Source of the DNA: Odontesthes bonariensis
Lineage: Eukaryota; Chordata; Actinopteri; Atheriniformes; Atherinopsidae
NCBI RefSeq assembly: GCF_027942865.1
Contig: NC_134515.1
Location: 13,679,227 to 13,743,226 of the forward strand
Reading direction: 5' to 3'
DNA: 64,000 bases
The notes below the pieces were generated by a model. That model was not told where the DNA came from, ran no database searches, and saw only the letters and a list, made by a program, of their open reading frames with translations. Position numbers and translations under genes: made by a program. Shown one piece after another: positions 14,347 to 25,499 of this stretch; within the stretch, counting starts at the first letter, position 1; each line of letters starts with the position of its first letter.

Positions 14347-17300
14347 TCAGCCGGTCAGATCAGAAGTCTTCTCTTCTTCATCACCACTGCTGGAAGAAGA
14401 TGGCGGCACATCCTCGCCCAGTCTCTTTAGCTTGGCCTTGTAGTAGGCCTTCTTCATCCTGAAGGCTTTCTCCTTCTGCCGGACAGCTTTCCTCTTTTCC
14501 CTCACCAGCTCCTGTTCCCATGCCAGCACCTTTATTCTGTTCTCCCACTCCAGGATCTTCATCTGCTGCTGCTGCTCCAAAGCCTCGATCCTCTGCTGGT
14601 GCTCCAGTCTCGACAGGTCTACAGGATCGTGCTGAGCAAGGCGGTGGCCGGCGTCCTCCGGCTCGCCGTCTGACAGGTGAAGCTGGTGACTGCTGAGCCT
14701 GGAGGTGCCTGTGGGGTAAGGGTTATGAAAAGGTGAGTGTGGGACGGGGAAATTGTGCACAGGTGACATGTGAGATAGTTTGAAAAGTGTGTAGCTGGTT
14801 TTCTCGGTTGTAAACTGCAAGGTGTGGTGAATGATGCTCATCATAACAAGGGTGTGCCACAGGGACACCATCTAGGACCACTTCCATTAAAAAAAAAATA
14901 ATTCACAGTTCGATACACCAGAACAAGAATGAGACCAGTTCACACGCAACAGCCTCTCTTTTCCTGGTTGTTCAAAATGTACATGCTGGTTTTTGTGTTG
15001 TTAATTCATCTAAAATTTAAATTATTTTCACAAAAAAAGTGGTAATAATCACTACACTGGTGTATTTTCTTATCCATAGTTCTGTTCCGGCTCAGACAGA
15101 GAAACATTTTGTCCAATAGAGCATTTTGCTCTCAGACTGCAGGCTTAAAGTAGAACAGGAGGCAGAACCAGCTCTCAGCTTGGGTTCAAAGGGCAGACGC
15201 TGTAATTCTCCCTCTCGCTCTGCTCTTACTTTCAATTACTGCAGGTTATTAAGTTTTTGTGTCCCGTCACTGCTTTTGCAATTTTCCTCTCTCTGTACCT
15301 TCTCTCTCCATCTCTGGCTCTGAAGCCACGTGTTCCTGATGCGTGGCTGTGTGACTCAACAAGCCTCAATGGTATTTATCATTATAAAGCTTCTTGTTGT
15401 CTCTCTCTGGTCTTTTCTCTCTTGTTCTTCTCTCATCACAAACTATCGAAGCAGAGGGCCACCATCCCTGCGTCTGCTAAGGATCAGTCAAAAAACGTGA
15501 CGTCTTCATTGTATTATGTATACAGGATTTATTCATGTGCCCCAACTCTTACACTTCTAATTGTAGAATATCATTCTGTACTTATATGTGAGAATTACTC
15601 TTGATTTCTATATAACAGAGTTGGTATGCAATGATTGGTAGTTAGAAGAAAAGTGCTGCATTTATTCATCTAAAGGCTCCTCAGACATCCAGTAACCTCC
15701 CAAATAACTGGATTTCGCTAAAAGTAATGATGTCTTAATGAAAAATGAAATCCCCAAACTCGTTATCAATAAACATCATCACACTTGATTTTGGCAGATG
15801 AAGGTTTGCTGTGTGTTTCTATTTGTTTTCTTCAAATATTAGAGCAGCATGGAGAGCTTTAACTGTGTGTACCTGGTGCTGTGAAGTAGGCAGCAGGAAA
15901 TATCCCATCCTGCTGCTCTGCATTGTGGGACGTGGAGTTTGTAGTAGGGCTGTGGTTCAGATCTGACCAGTCTCTGCCTGTTATTCTGTCCAAGGCTTCA
16001 CGCTGGAGGCAGATGGCCACTTGATCCTTGCTGTCATCTGCCTAAGACAAAGGTGGAGGGTTTTTTATTGTTTCATTAATCACATATTTGACCGTTTGAA
16101 TGAACTTTAACATATCATTTTGTGGTTACGTTTAAATTCTGCTCATGCTATTTCATCAAAAATAAAAGCCAAAAGTAAACAGATCGCTTTCAAATATTTA
16201 CCTGATTCGCGCTGCCGTTCGTCTGCCCAGCGTCATTTATTAAAGTGCCTGCCAATGAGATAAAGGAAAGGACAGAGAGGCAGACAGGAGGGGGTATGAA
16301 GGTAAATTTATTTTCTACAAAATTAACAAAGAGTGCCTCCATCTGGTGGACGCAGGTACAACTTTGCCTTGACACCTAAACACATGCAGTCCTGTCACCA
16401 AAGGTCCTCACATCATCATCATCATCATGACTTTACACATATCAAGTGTAGGCGATATTAGATGGAAAGATGGTTAAGTCATTCTTTGCAACACTATTAA
16501 ATACATGACCTATGCCTTAAGATTAAATCAAGGGGTTAGTCTAACAGCCTCTAGGCTGATTGCCCTTTAAGTTGAACTGACTATGCAGCCACACTAAACG
16601 TGAGAAAGAACACATGATTTCTGTTTGGTTTCTTGTGGCAGCAAGTCTACATTCTGCTGAAGTGTCCTTGAGCAGAACAAGAAGCTATAAATCTGGGCAT
16701 TTTTTATCTTTTTTATTCTTGATTTATAGAACCAATGAACTCTACCTTGGGAGTTTGGAGCATGAAGGATTCTCTCTGGGAATCCTTGAGAAGTGGTTTG
16801 ACCTTTTTTTTTTTCCAGCACTGTGTCACTTTTACTTTCATGTAGGGGGACGCCCATCTTAAAACTGGGAGAAATGTAGATCAAACTACTTGCTTTACTA
16901 AATACTCCCAAGGTTTAAAAGAGTGAAAACTATGAAAAGTGGCCATTTTTCCCCCTTATTTTTCATTTACATGAATCAGAGATGGCATCATAACTCACAC
17001 CAGATTCGTTTATTGCAGGATTGATGGTAAATGAATATGTCATCCAGTTAGATTATGATGTATAAAGGGGTTCTTAATGAGTTTTCTACAAGGATTTGTG
17101 GTTTTTAACATAAAGCTTACATCATTTCACTATTCTTTAATTTTTACGCGAAAGGTACTTTCTTAACACACTTTAACAGCTGGCTGATAAGAATTTGAAA
17201 AGGATAAAAGAAAAGGTTATGCAGACACTGAATTTATCATAAGCTATTTGGAACTATTCAGAAATCATTCTAAATGATGATGTACTGATTACAAATTAAC

Positions 17301-17739
17301 GTCAATAAATGTAGAGATAGTTATTTATTTATTTAACTGTAATTGTCCAGGGGCAAACGCTGTATGCTGTATGCTCTGATATTGGGCCAAACAAACAACA
17401 GCACATCTGCTACAAACACAACAGCTGAACAAAAGATCACAGTGAATTAATGAGTATCCTAACAAATGCTTATGAACAATATGAGTCATGTCTTCGAGGG
17501 TGTTTCTCCGCTATTAACAGTGAAACTAACTAACCTTCCAGTAGCTTGCGGACCGCTGCTTTGTGGCCAGCTCCCCCTGCGTGGCTGGTGAGAGCAGCCT
17601 CGCCCATGGTCTGAAGTTTGATTGATTTACAACAGGCCCTACATCGTGCGAAGTGAATGTCATGAGCGTCCTTTACTAGCCAGTCCTTAAAAGCGTCCTT
17701 TGCCAACCAGGAATCTTGAAATTTACATTTTCCAGGCAT
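14347..17739 (-). CDS. BED-like zinc finger and coiled-coil protein, uncharacterised
   Basis: There are four coding exons on the minus strand: 17739-17535, 16248-16202, 16041-15873 and 14708-14347, all with GT-AG borders and compatible phases. They give about 260 aa. Residues 1-68 carry a small zinc-binding module with C-x2-C (CRAC) and H-x5-H (HAGGAGH), in the style of BED or hAT-derived fingers; it starts MPGKCKFQDSWL and contains GEAALTSHAGGAGHK. The middle is polar and probably disordered. The C-terminal 120 residues form a long charged helix (LEHQQRIEALEQQQQMKILE, then REKRKAVRQKEKAFRMKKAY), probably a coiled coil, ending in an acidic serine-rich tail (PPSSSSSGDEEE). I do not recognise a named orthologue. 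DNA binding and descent from a transposase finger are inferences. The gene is divergent from wdr6, with about 0.7 kb between them. Confidence 0.8.
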
Positions 17740-18234
17740 AGTTAGCTGTAAAGTTAGCTGGACCGCTACCTCACAGCCAGTAGCAAGTTGCTACTAGCAA
17801 CCTCTTTACCTATTCTGCCTCGTGATGCATTGAGCGTCCTCTGCGACGGTGCGTACAATGACATACGTGACATTTAAAACAAATACTGCACAATTACTCA
17901 ACGTCATGCAGTCGCAAAATAATAATTAAAGAACATTTGTAGGTTGTGCTCTGTCATAACCAATACCGTATCAATATACTTTCAAATTACCAGCAACCAT
18001 GAGAAAAGTGGTGCAAAAACAGTGTTGCCTGAAACAATCTTGTGTTAATAAAATTGTAACAATGCAACTGTGTTTTAATCAATTGTCAACTAAATTTAAT
18101 CAAAAAATAAACCAGAGACAATGGGAAATATCACGATTTCAGAAATGTCAGTGTAGAGTTTCTATGAGAAAAGCCACTAAGCTAATTCTACAGAAAACCC
18201 TTTAATGCAGCACAAGCCTTTGGTCACATGTCTT

Positions 18235-18430
18235 TTTGTAGCCAATTATAATTAGATACTTGTGTTATCTGGCCAATCAGCGTTCAGGGAGCTAGAACTG
18301 TAGCTTGATTGGTTAAAGTCCGACATACCAGAACAGAAACACATGGGCTCTCAGTTGCTGTTCGTATAATTAAATGAAGGGGTAGAACGCAAACCAAAGG
18401 CATGTGTCTGAAGTGTTTAAAACTTTGTGG
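18235..18430. promoter_or_regulatory. CCAAT-rich promoter region, probably of wdr6
   Basis: Three CCAAT or ATTGG boxes occur within about 70 bases: CCAAT at 18242-18246 and 18273-18277, and ATTGG at 18308-18312. They lie just upstream of the inferred first exon of wdr6 and between two divergent genes. NF-Y is the established CCAAT binder. No clear TATA box is seen. Whether the region also drives the minus-strand gene starting at 17739 is an inference. Confidence 0.45.
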
Positions 18431-18694
18431 ACGTAAGCATGTTTTCACTTTGTTGTTTGATGAGAAAGGTTCGTCTTTTTTCTTTGTATATCATTGTCAG
18501 ATAACACGAAAAGACCTACTGGCTTTAGCTTGTTTTGCTAGCTGAAAGACTGTACTGACACTGTCCGGTTTATCGTTGCTGTTTCTAACATTTATTTTTT
18601 TTTGGTAAAGTGTTAATGGTGTAAATCGTAACCTTGTATCTTTCAGGGAGTTTTCCTGGTGTCTCTTTAGTAGACGTTATTATTCGTTAAAGAG

Positions 18695-21600
18695 ATGGAG
18701 ACAGCTGCCCTCGTAGCTCCGATCACTGGTTTGGAGTTCTTTAAGGAAGAGTTTTTGTTGACAGGTAAGCAACAGTTTTATCAGCATTCCTAGTTAAGAA
18801 TGAAGTATTTCCGATTACATTTGCTATATTAATCTAAAATGTTTAAGCCACATTTTAATTTGACAGTAACCGAAAGCAACTCTGGCTTAATGAAAGATTG
18901 ATCTTTGTTCTACCTTTAAATAAAGGGGGTCAGTCAAATTAGATGGATAACTGTTCAATTTACAAATAGTAACTGGGTAAAGAATTACATCTCAATTTTA
19001 AAATTGAACCAATCCAGTTCTAGGCCAAGACACAGTACAGTGTCAGCAGCATCAAAAGTCTGAAACTATATTATTAATTCTTTAGTTGATGAGCAAAGTT
19101 ATCTTCCCTTATTTATTGACCTATCTAAGCCTTTTGATTCTGTTGATGATTAAATCCTTTTGAGGATATTTAAATTGACTTATTTAGATTCAAACATAAA
19201 ATATCATATAGGTGGTTTGCAAAGTATCTGATTGGTATGTTTCATATGATTGGTATGATACTATGTTTTAGAGGAGACATTATTGTACTTTTTTTTTTTT
19301 CACAAGTTGCTTCCTTTGGTTTTCTGAAATCTGTGACATCTTTTGGTCTAAATACCACAAGGATAAACAGCACCCTTTTTTTTAACCAAGTATTTACAGA
19401 AACCAGTTTAAAATGCCTCTGGGAACACAGAGCAAAGTTCATGCATGTATCTTTAAATTGAATGATTTGTAAATGTCTTACCTCAGTGTACACATTTTAG
19501 TTTCAATTTAATTCCTAAACTTGATTTTGCTATCATCTGGGCTACAAAGAAAAGACAGCTTGCTCTCAGTGGCTTCCATGCATACATAAAGATCACTTGT
19601 TCACATAATGTAGACTAAAACCATATTAAAGGTTCATTACACCTAACACACACCTTACTCTTTTCCTTTCTGGCAGGTGAGGGTCCGATTTTGTCGGTGT
19701 ACAGTCTCCAGCCTCAGCCTAAAGCCAGCACTTCACTGAGTGTCCTCCAACAATCCAGAATCCATGGGATAAGAGTAAGAAGTCAAGCAACTTTGCCAGC
19801 ACAGAGCTCTGCCACATCAATCCACAAACAAAGGGAACAAGGTTAGCACGAGTAGATTCTAGTTCTCACTATTTCTTTGTTTCCTGAATTAGTTTTTTCT
19901 CTTGGTTTACTAAAGACAAATCTGAGTCAAGAATATATTATTTTTGTTGTGATCTACTGAATGATTTAAATGTTATTTTTGACTTCTGGTTGTCACCTCT
20001 CACTCACTAAAAGGTTCTAATTGTTTCACAAATGATCTGAATCTACTCTTTGCTGTCACTCCCCAGGACAGAGTTCCACCACAGAGCCCAGCTTCTATGA
20101 CCTAGCAGTATTTGGAGGTAAGGCTGTGAGGCTGGTGAGGCTCCGTGTGAATTTTAAGGATGTGAAGCAACTGCGCTTGGAGGTCCTGGGTCCCCTTTTG
20201 GAGCTGCATGATTGGGTCTTGGATGCCCGCTGGCTCTCTGGAGATAAACAGTCACTGCTCTGTGTGGCTGTAGCCCACAATGGTGTCCTTCTCCTGGATG
20301 CTGTTAGAGGAGAGGCACTGGTTCAGCACTCCTGTCTGGAGGGCTGTTTACTATATTCTGCTCTACTTCTGGTACATGAATCCTTGGCAGATACTGTCTT
20401 AATAGGGGGGACGGTTTTCAACCAGCTGGTCATCTGGAAACCTGGCAGAGAAGATGAAAGTAAAAATTCTAGGCACAAAGCTCCAGTTGAACGGCGTCTG
20501 TCGGGTCACAGTGGTGTCATCTTCAGCATCTCTTACCTCCAGGAGAAAGGGTATCTGGCTTCAGCCTCTGATGACCGCAGCGTGCGGGTGTGGGGCGTCG
20601 GCGCTTTAGGTGGCCCTGGAGGGAAATGTGGGGACTTGAACCCGGCTTGTTTAAAAGTTCTGTATGGTCACCAGGCCAGGGTGTTCTCAGTGCATCTCTC
20701 ACCAGGGAGAGTGTTTAGTGCAGGAGAAGACGGGACTTGTTTAATCTGGGACTGGGCTGGAGGAGGTAAGGTTGTTCGAACGCTGAAGGGACATCGTGCA
20801 GGCGGCGTCCGTGCTCTGGCTGTCAGTGAGGGAGAGGGAGGTGATGGGAGATTGGTGGCTACAGGAGGGGCGGATGGAGGGGTGAGGTTGTGGAAAGTGC
20901 ATGGCAGTGATGAGAAGGAGAGCAAGGAGGAGGCAGTGACAGAGAAGCTAACAGACCTGCAATTTTCTGGTTCTGGCTTGCCTAAAGTAGTTTGTATAGC
21001 AGGAGAAGAGGATGAAAATGCAACCTGGAGCCAGTTTGTGGTTTGCACTGACAAGGGAGTCGTTTGCCAATACGTTGATGGAAAGTGGGAGACTTTATGG
21101 CAAGGAACCTCTGACTTTCATTCCTATTGTGTGATGGACACAGTAACTGTCAGTGTTAAAGGCTCAGCCGCAACAGTTCATTTGTGTGCCGTGGGGAACC
21201 TCAGCGGGTCCTTACAGGTCTTACCCACCTCTCATCCTCAGTCTGGAATTCTTCTGTCAGGTGGATCGGGGAAGATTCATAGTATTATTTGGCAGAAAGG
21301 GAAAGACGGTGTGTACTTGCTAGCATCAGGTGCTGAAGGACTTGTCTATCGCTGGTGTATAAAAGTAAAAATAAATGAAAGCTGTTCTTTGGTGTTCAAT
21401 GTGAATTGTCTTCCACCTTTCCTCCTACCTCGCTGCGCTAAGCGCTGGCTCACAGCTGCTGTTCGCCTCCACTCCAGTCTGGAGGAAGTGCTCTGGGTCT
21501 GTGGAGACAGGAGAGGGTCCTTGCTTTTGTATCAGGAAGAAGAAAAGTTCGATCAAAATACCAAGGAGGATGAGGAAATTGATAAAGGCTTGATGGCAGA

Positions 21601-24600
21601 CAGGAAACAAGCTGCTGATGAACAAGAGGAGACGCAAGAAAGTAAAGAGGCGCATGACCTAATGCTGCAGCCGCTGAGCTGTCTGTTTGGAGTGCATGGC
21701 AAACACGGTGTTACTTCAGTGTGTGAGTACCAAGGATTGCTCTATAGCACTGGCAAGGACGGCTGTGTTAGGATTTTCAGAGTGAATCGAACACCGCCTG
21801 AGAAATGTAAGGAGAGCAAACAAGGTGGTAAAGGAGAGCGTGTGGAGATCAAAGAAAGGCTTCAGCTGGAGATGCTCAGAGTCCAGCGGGCCTGCAAGGG
21901 TATGGAGTGGCTGGAAAGGGTTTTGATTCTAGAATCCGAAGTTCCAGTGGAACAGGAGGAAGAGGTTGTAGGGGAATGTGAGCATCCACATAAGACAAAA
22001 CATCATTTGACAGTAAAGTTGGGGGTTGCAGGGGAAGGAGACGTAGAAAAAAAATTTGAGGCAGAAGATGTCAAAGGAAGAGAAGCCAGATTTGTAACTG
22101 TCGGCTTCCATGCTGCCCACTTTGTTGTTTGGGACCCTATGAGGCAGGAAAGGCTTCTAGCAGTGCCTTGTGGTGGGGGGCATCGCTCTTGGAGTCTCTG
22201 GCCATCGCACACAGGGATTTGGTCCGGATATGGCGCTTTGGTCTTCATCAAGCAGGGCGCCGTCCTGACTTCACAAGCTCCTGGTGAGGTGCTGGGCTGG
22301 GTTGGGAAATCGGGAAGGAGTGGAGGATGCGGTTTGAGAGAGGGGGTCCATGGGAGGGGGATTTGGTGTGTTGCCAGGCTTGGGAGGATAGGGGAGTTTG
22401 GAAATGAGATTCTAACAAACTCCGTTGCAGGTATAACTGAAAATGTGGATGGTAGTATGGAAGGAGAGGAAGGGAAATGGGAGATAGTAGTGACAGGAGG
22501 AGAGGACACGAGCTTAGCTGTCCTGGCGCTACATCCAGTTTCTGGCATCATCAAAGTTCTCTCAGTTATTACCGACCACATTTCAGGCGTTCGCACAGTG
22601 GCAGCAGTTCCACGTGCTGAAGGAGGGCGTGGCAACCCGTCACAGCCTCTCTCTGCCCTGCTCGTGTCAGCCGGCGGCCGGGCTCAAATACAGTGCTACC
22701 AGCTGTTGATTGTCTGGGACCGGCAGAGACTGGCTCCTTCCTGTCAGGTGATTCAGGTGGCAAATCACCGATTGGATGAGCAGTGGGAAAAGAGGCGGAA
22801 CCGACATAAGACGGTGAAAGTGGACCCAGAAACAAGGCAAGTTAATGATTGTGGATGTGGTCACATTTAAACTAATTCAGGCACCGGTACCTGTATCTAG
22901 ATATGCATTCTTTACTTTTTCTTGAAACAAGAATATAATTTCAGGCCTTCTAAAAATCTAAACTTATCGTTTTAAACTTAGCAATAATATAAGTGTCTGT
23001 GTGTGAATATGCTCATTTTAAAGTGTTCATGCACAGCGCTGGTCATGGTTGTTTAAAAGCGACGTAGATTTCAGAATTTTCTCGGTGTAGCTGAAACTTA
23101 CCATATGGTTCCTTGTTTTCAGTTCATGGTAGACTCACTGTTGCAGCTTCATAATCAGTCCTTTAAAATTTACGTCATTACGAGTCAACAGATTAAATGC
23201 TAACGGCATGACATGACTGCAGGTTAAACTTAGTAAAAGAGCTTAAAGAAGAGTTATTGTGTGCAGATGTTGGGGGAAAAAAAGTCACTGCAGTTGTGAG
23301 AGTCTGTTTGTTTGGGAGTTCAGTAGAGAGAAATAGTGCCATATTTGGTACAATTTTTCTTGACATGAACTGATAGTTGTTGGTATTCATTCAGTGCCAT
23401 TAAAAGTACCAGATTTGGTCCCCACCCTTAGGTGTGAAACAGTAGTTAAGAACCTGTACCACCTCATTATCTCCGTTCTTTTTCTGCACTTTAACCACAT
23501 GCCTACCGAATGTCGCTTTATTTTCCAATCTAAATTGATCTCCTTTCCTATTCTCTTCCATTGAGCAGGTCTTACCAGCTCTGTTTGTGTGTTCTTAGGT
23601 ACGTTTCTGTGACGGTGGTGGAGGAAAAGGACGACTGTGTCGTACTGGCTTTGTCCTGCAGTGACGGGGCGATCAGGTTGGTTACAAAGCTCAGTAGAAC
23701 TACAAACCTGACTGTGGCTTTCACTCTGCAAAAGTCTTTAAGTGAATTCATACAAACCGATTATATTAGATCAGATTCAACTTTGTTAGTGGAGAACTGC
23801 ATGTACGTAATAAACAAAATATAACAAGATAACAAGACTATAACATGATAAGGGTTATGAGATATATTTTGCAGGTATGTTTCTCAGATTATTATTTAAA
23901 CTGTATTTAGCTAACTATATAACTGACATGATCCATTTATTTCATTGTATACAAATATGTACATACTAATTTGTATTTATTTATATACTTAATGTATTTT
24001 GTTACTGTCTTTCCAGATTATTCTCGGTCAATGAAGTTAAAAATCAGATTGATTTGTTGTGGGAGACATTCTACCACCATCGCTGTGTGCTCAGTGTCGC
24101 CACCTGCAGCCTGGATGACGACAATGGCAACAGGTGAGCTAATGTCCTCTATTCACATTCATTCGGATCTTGTTTTATTGACACTCGTTGCATAATATTT
24201 TAGAGAAGAGTACTAGTTGGCAGTTTTACATGAAGAGGAGAGATGTATTGATTAAAATATGAAGAAAACAATCCCCTGTGTGGCAGTTAGGTTTACCATA
24301 ATCATGGTATGCTTCCCTTACAGATATAAGCTGCTCTTCAGTGCTGCAACTGATGGGAAAATTGCGGTTTGGGATTTGACTGAAGCTCTGTCCTTATCAA
24401 CTGATCATTTGAGTGGTGCTACACCCCCACCAATCCCCTGCCTTGACATTCCTGCCCACCAGAGCGGCATCAACTCGTTGGTTGTTTGGGAAGAGAAACG
24501 GGGACAACAAGAGGGCGGTTGCCTGGTAACTGTTGCTAGTGGAGGGGATGATGGACAGCTGACAGTGTCCACAGTTAAGGTGCAGTACCCAGAAAATGGG

Positions 24601-25368
24601 AAGATTGGGGGCAGCAGTGTATTTTCTCAGATTTCTAACTCCCAAACTTTGCCACAAGCACACGTTCAGAGTCTTAACCAGCTTCAGCTTCATCTCCATT
24701 CCCAGTCCCAAATCCCACTGGCCCACGCTGCCCCTCTCACTGCCCTGAAGCTCCTGAGCCCAGATATCTTGGTCTCCACTTCCTCAGATCAGAGGATTTG
24801 CCTTTGGAAGGTCAGCAGTACCACAATCCATCACAGCGGGGCGCTGTGCTCCCACGTTGCAGATGCTGCAGGACTCGCAGTTTGGGAGGGGGAGGAAGGC
24901 GATGAAAAGGAGAAGATAACATTTGAGCAGGTAAATGCAGTTTTTGGAGGAAAAGAGAGTCGGATAACAGAGGATGGGACATTCCGTGAGGATCTGAAAA
25001 CAGGTGACGAGTCCAAGGGTAGAGAACCTGTTGAAGCAATGAGTAAGTCGGGTGGCCCAGTTTGTGAGACCAGTGATGAAAATGAATGTGAGACAACTGT
25101 TAATTCAAGAGATCAAGCAGAGTATCACAGTGGAAGTGAAACAGCGAGTGAGGCAAACACTAAGATGGGTTTCAAGGGTTCCGGTGAAAGCAGGCCAAAG
25201 CGAACAGCGGTGGGATGGGTGTTAGTCGTTGGCCAGGGTTTCCAGCTACTACAGGTCAGAATTCCAGAGATGGGTGAAAAGGTGTCGAGAGAGAAAAGAG
25301 AAGAAGAAAGCCAGCGGGTTAAAGTGACTCTTCAAAATCAGGCGGCTTGTATGGAATCAAATCGTTGA
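18695..25368 (+). CDS. wdr6: WD repeat-containing protein 6 (tRNA 2'-O-methylation cofactor)
   Basis: WDR6 partners FTSJ1 to 2'-O-methylate nucleotide 34 of certain tRNAs in the cytoplasm (yeast Trm734/Rtt10). Coding exons are 18695-18764, 19677-19841, 20067-22836, 23599-23676, 24017-24133 and 24324-25368, giving about 1414 aa. Matches to vertebrate WDR6 include PITGLE near the N-terminus, WVLDARWL, the PETR-YVSV junction, CSDGAIR and LLFSAATDGKIAVWDLT. WD units are clear at about residues 225-257 (GHSGVIFSIS to VRVWGV), 277-308 (GHQARVFSVH to CLIWDW) and 318-350 (GHRAGGVRAL to VRLWKV), with more degenerate blades after them. The protein is longer than human WDR6 (1121 aa) because of acidic low-complexity inserts. 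A 5' UTR exon ending at 18432 and joining 18647 is likely. The third intron uses a GC donor (AAG|GCAAGT at 22837). Confidence 0.93.
19060..19230 (+). mobile_element. Decayed LINE reverse-transcriptase fragment
   Basis: In the first coding intron of wdr6, the frame from 19112 to 19153 reads FIDLSKPFDSVDD followed by a stop. This is the conserved motif FIDLSKAFDSVDH of LINE reverse transcriptases with two substitutions. A later frame reads RWFAKYLIG, like the RT segment that follows it. Stops and frameshifts show it is dead. The clade (L2-, Rex- or Jockey-like) cannot be fixed by eye. Confidence 0.7.
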
Positions 25369-25484
25369 AGTGAATCAGCCATCACTTTCCAAAGGGACAC
25401 GTTGTTAAATATTTTTTTTAATGAATGTTTTGTATGAACCTGTAAACTTTGACTGCTGCTCCATCAATCAAAAACAATTTTTAG

Positions 25485-25490
25485 AATAAA
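25485..25490 (+). terminator. wdr6: Polyadenylation signal of wdr6
   Basis: AATAAA lies 117 bases after the wdr6 stop and is followed by a T-rich stretch, fitting a short 3' UTR. Confidence 0.7.
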
Positions 25491-25499
25491 GATTATTTA

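Noticed and set aside
22003-22635. 210-aa minus-strand ORF
   Set aside because: It lies wholly antisense to the large wdr6 exon and has no domain or splice support.
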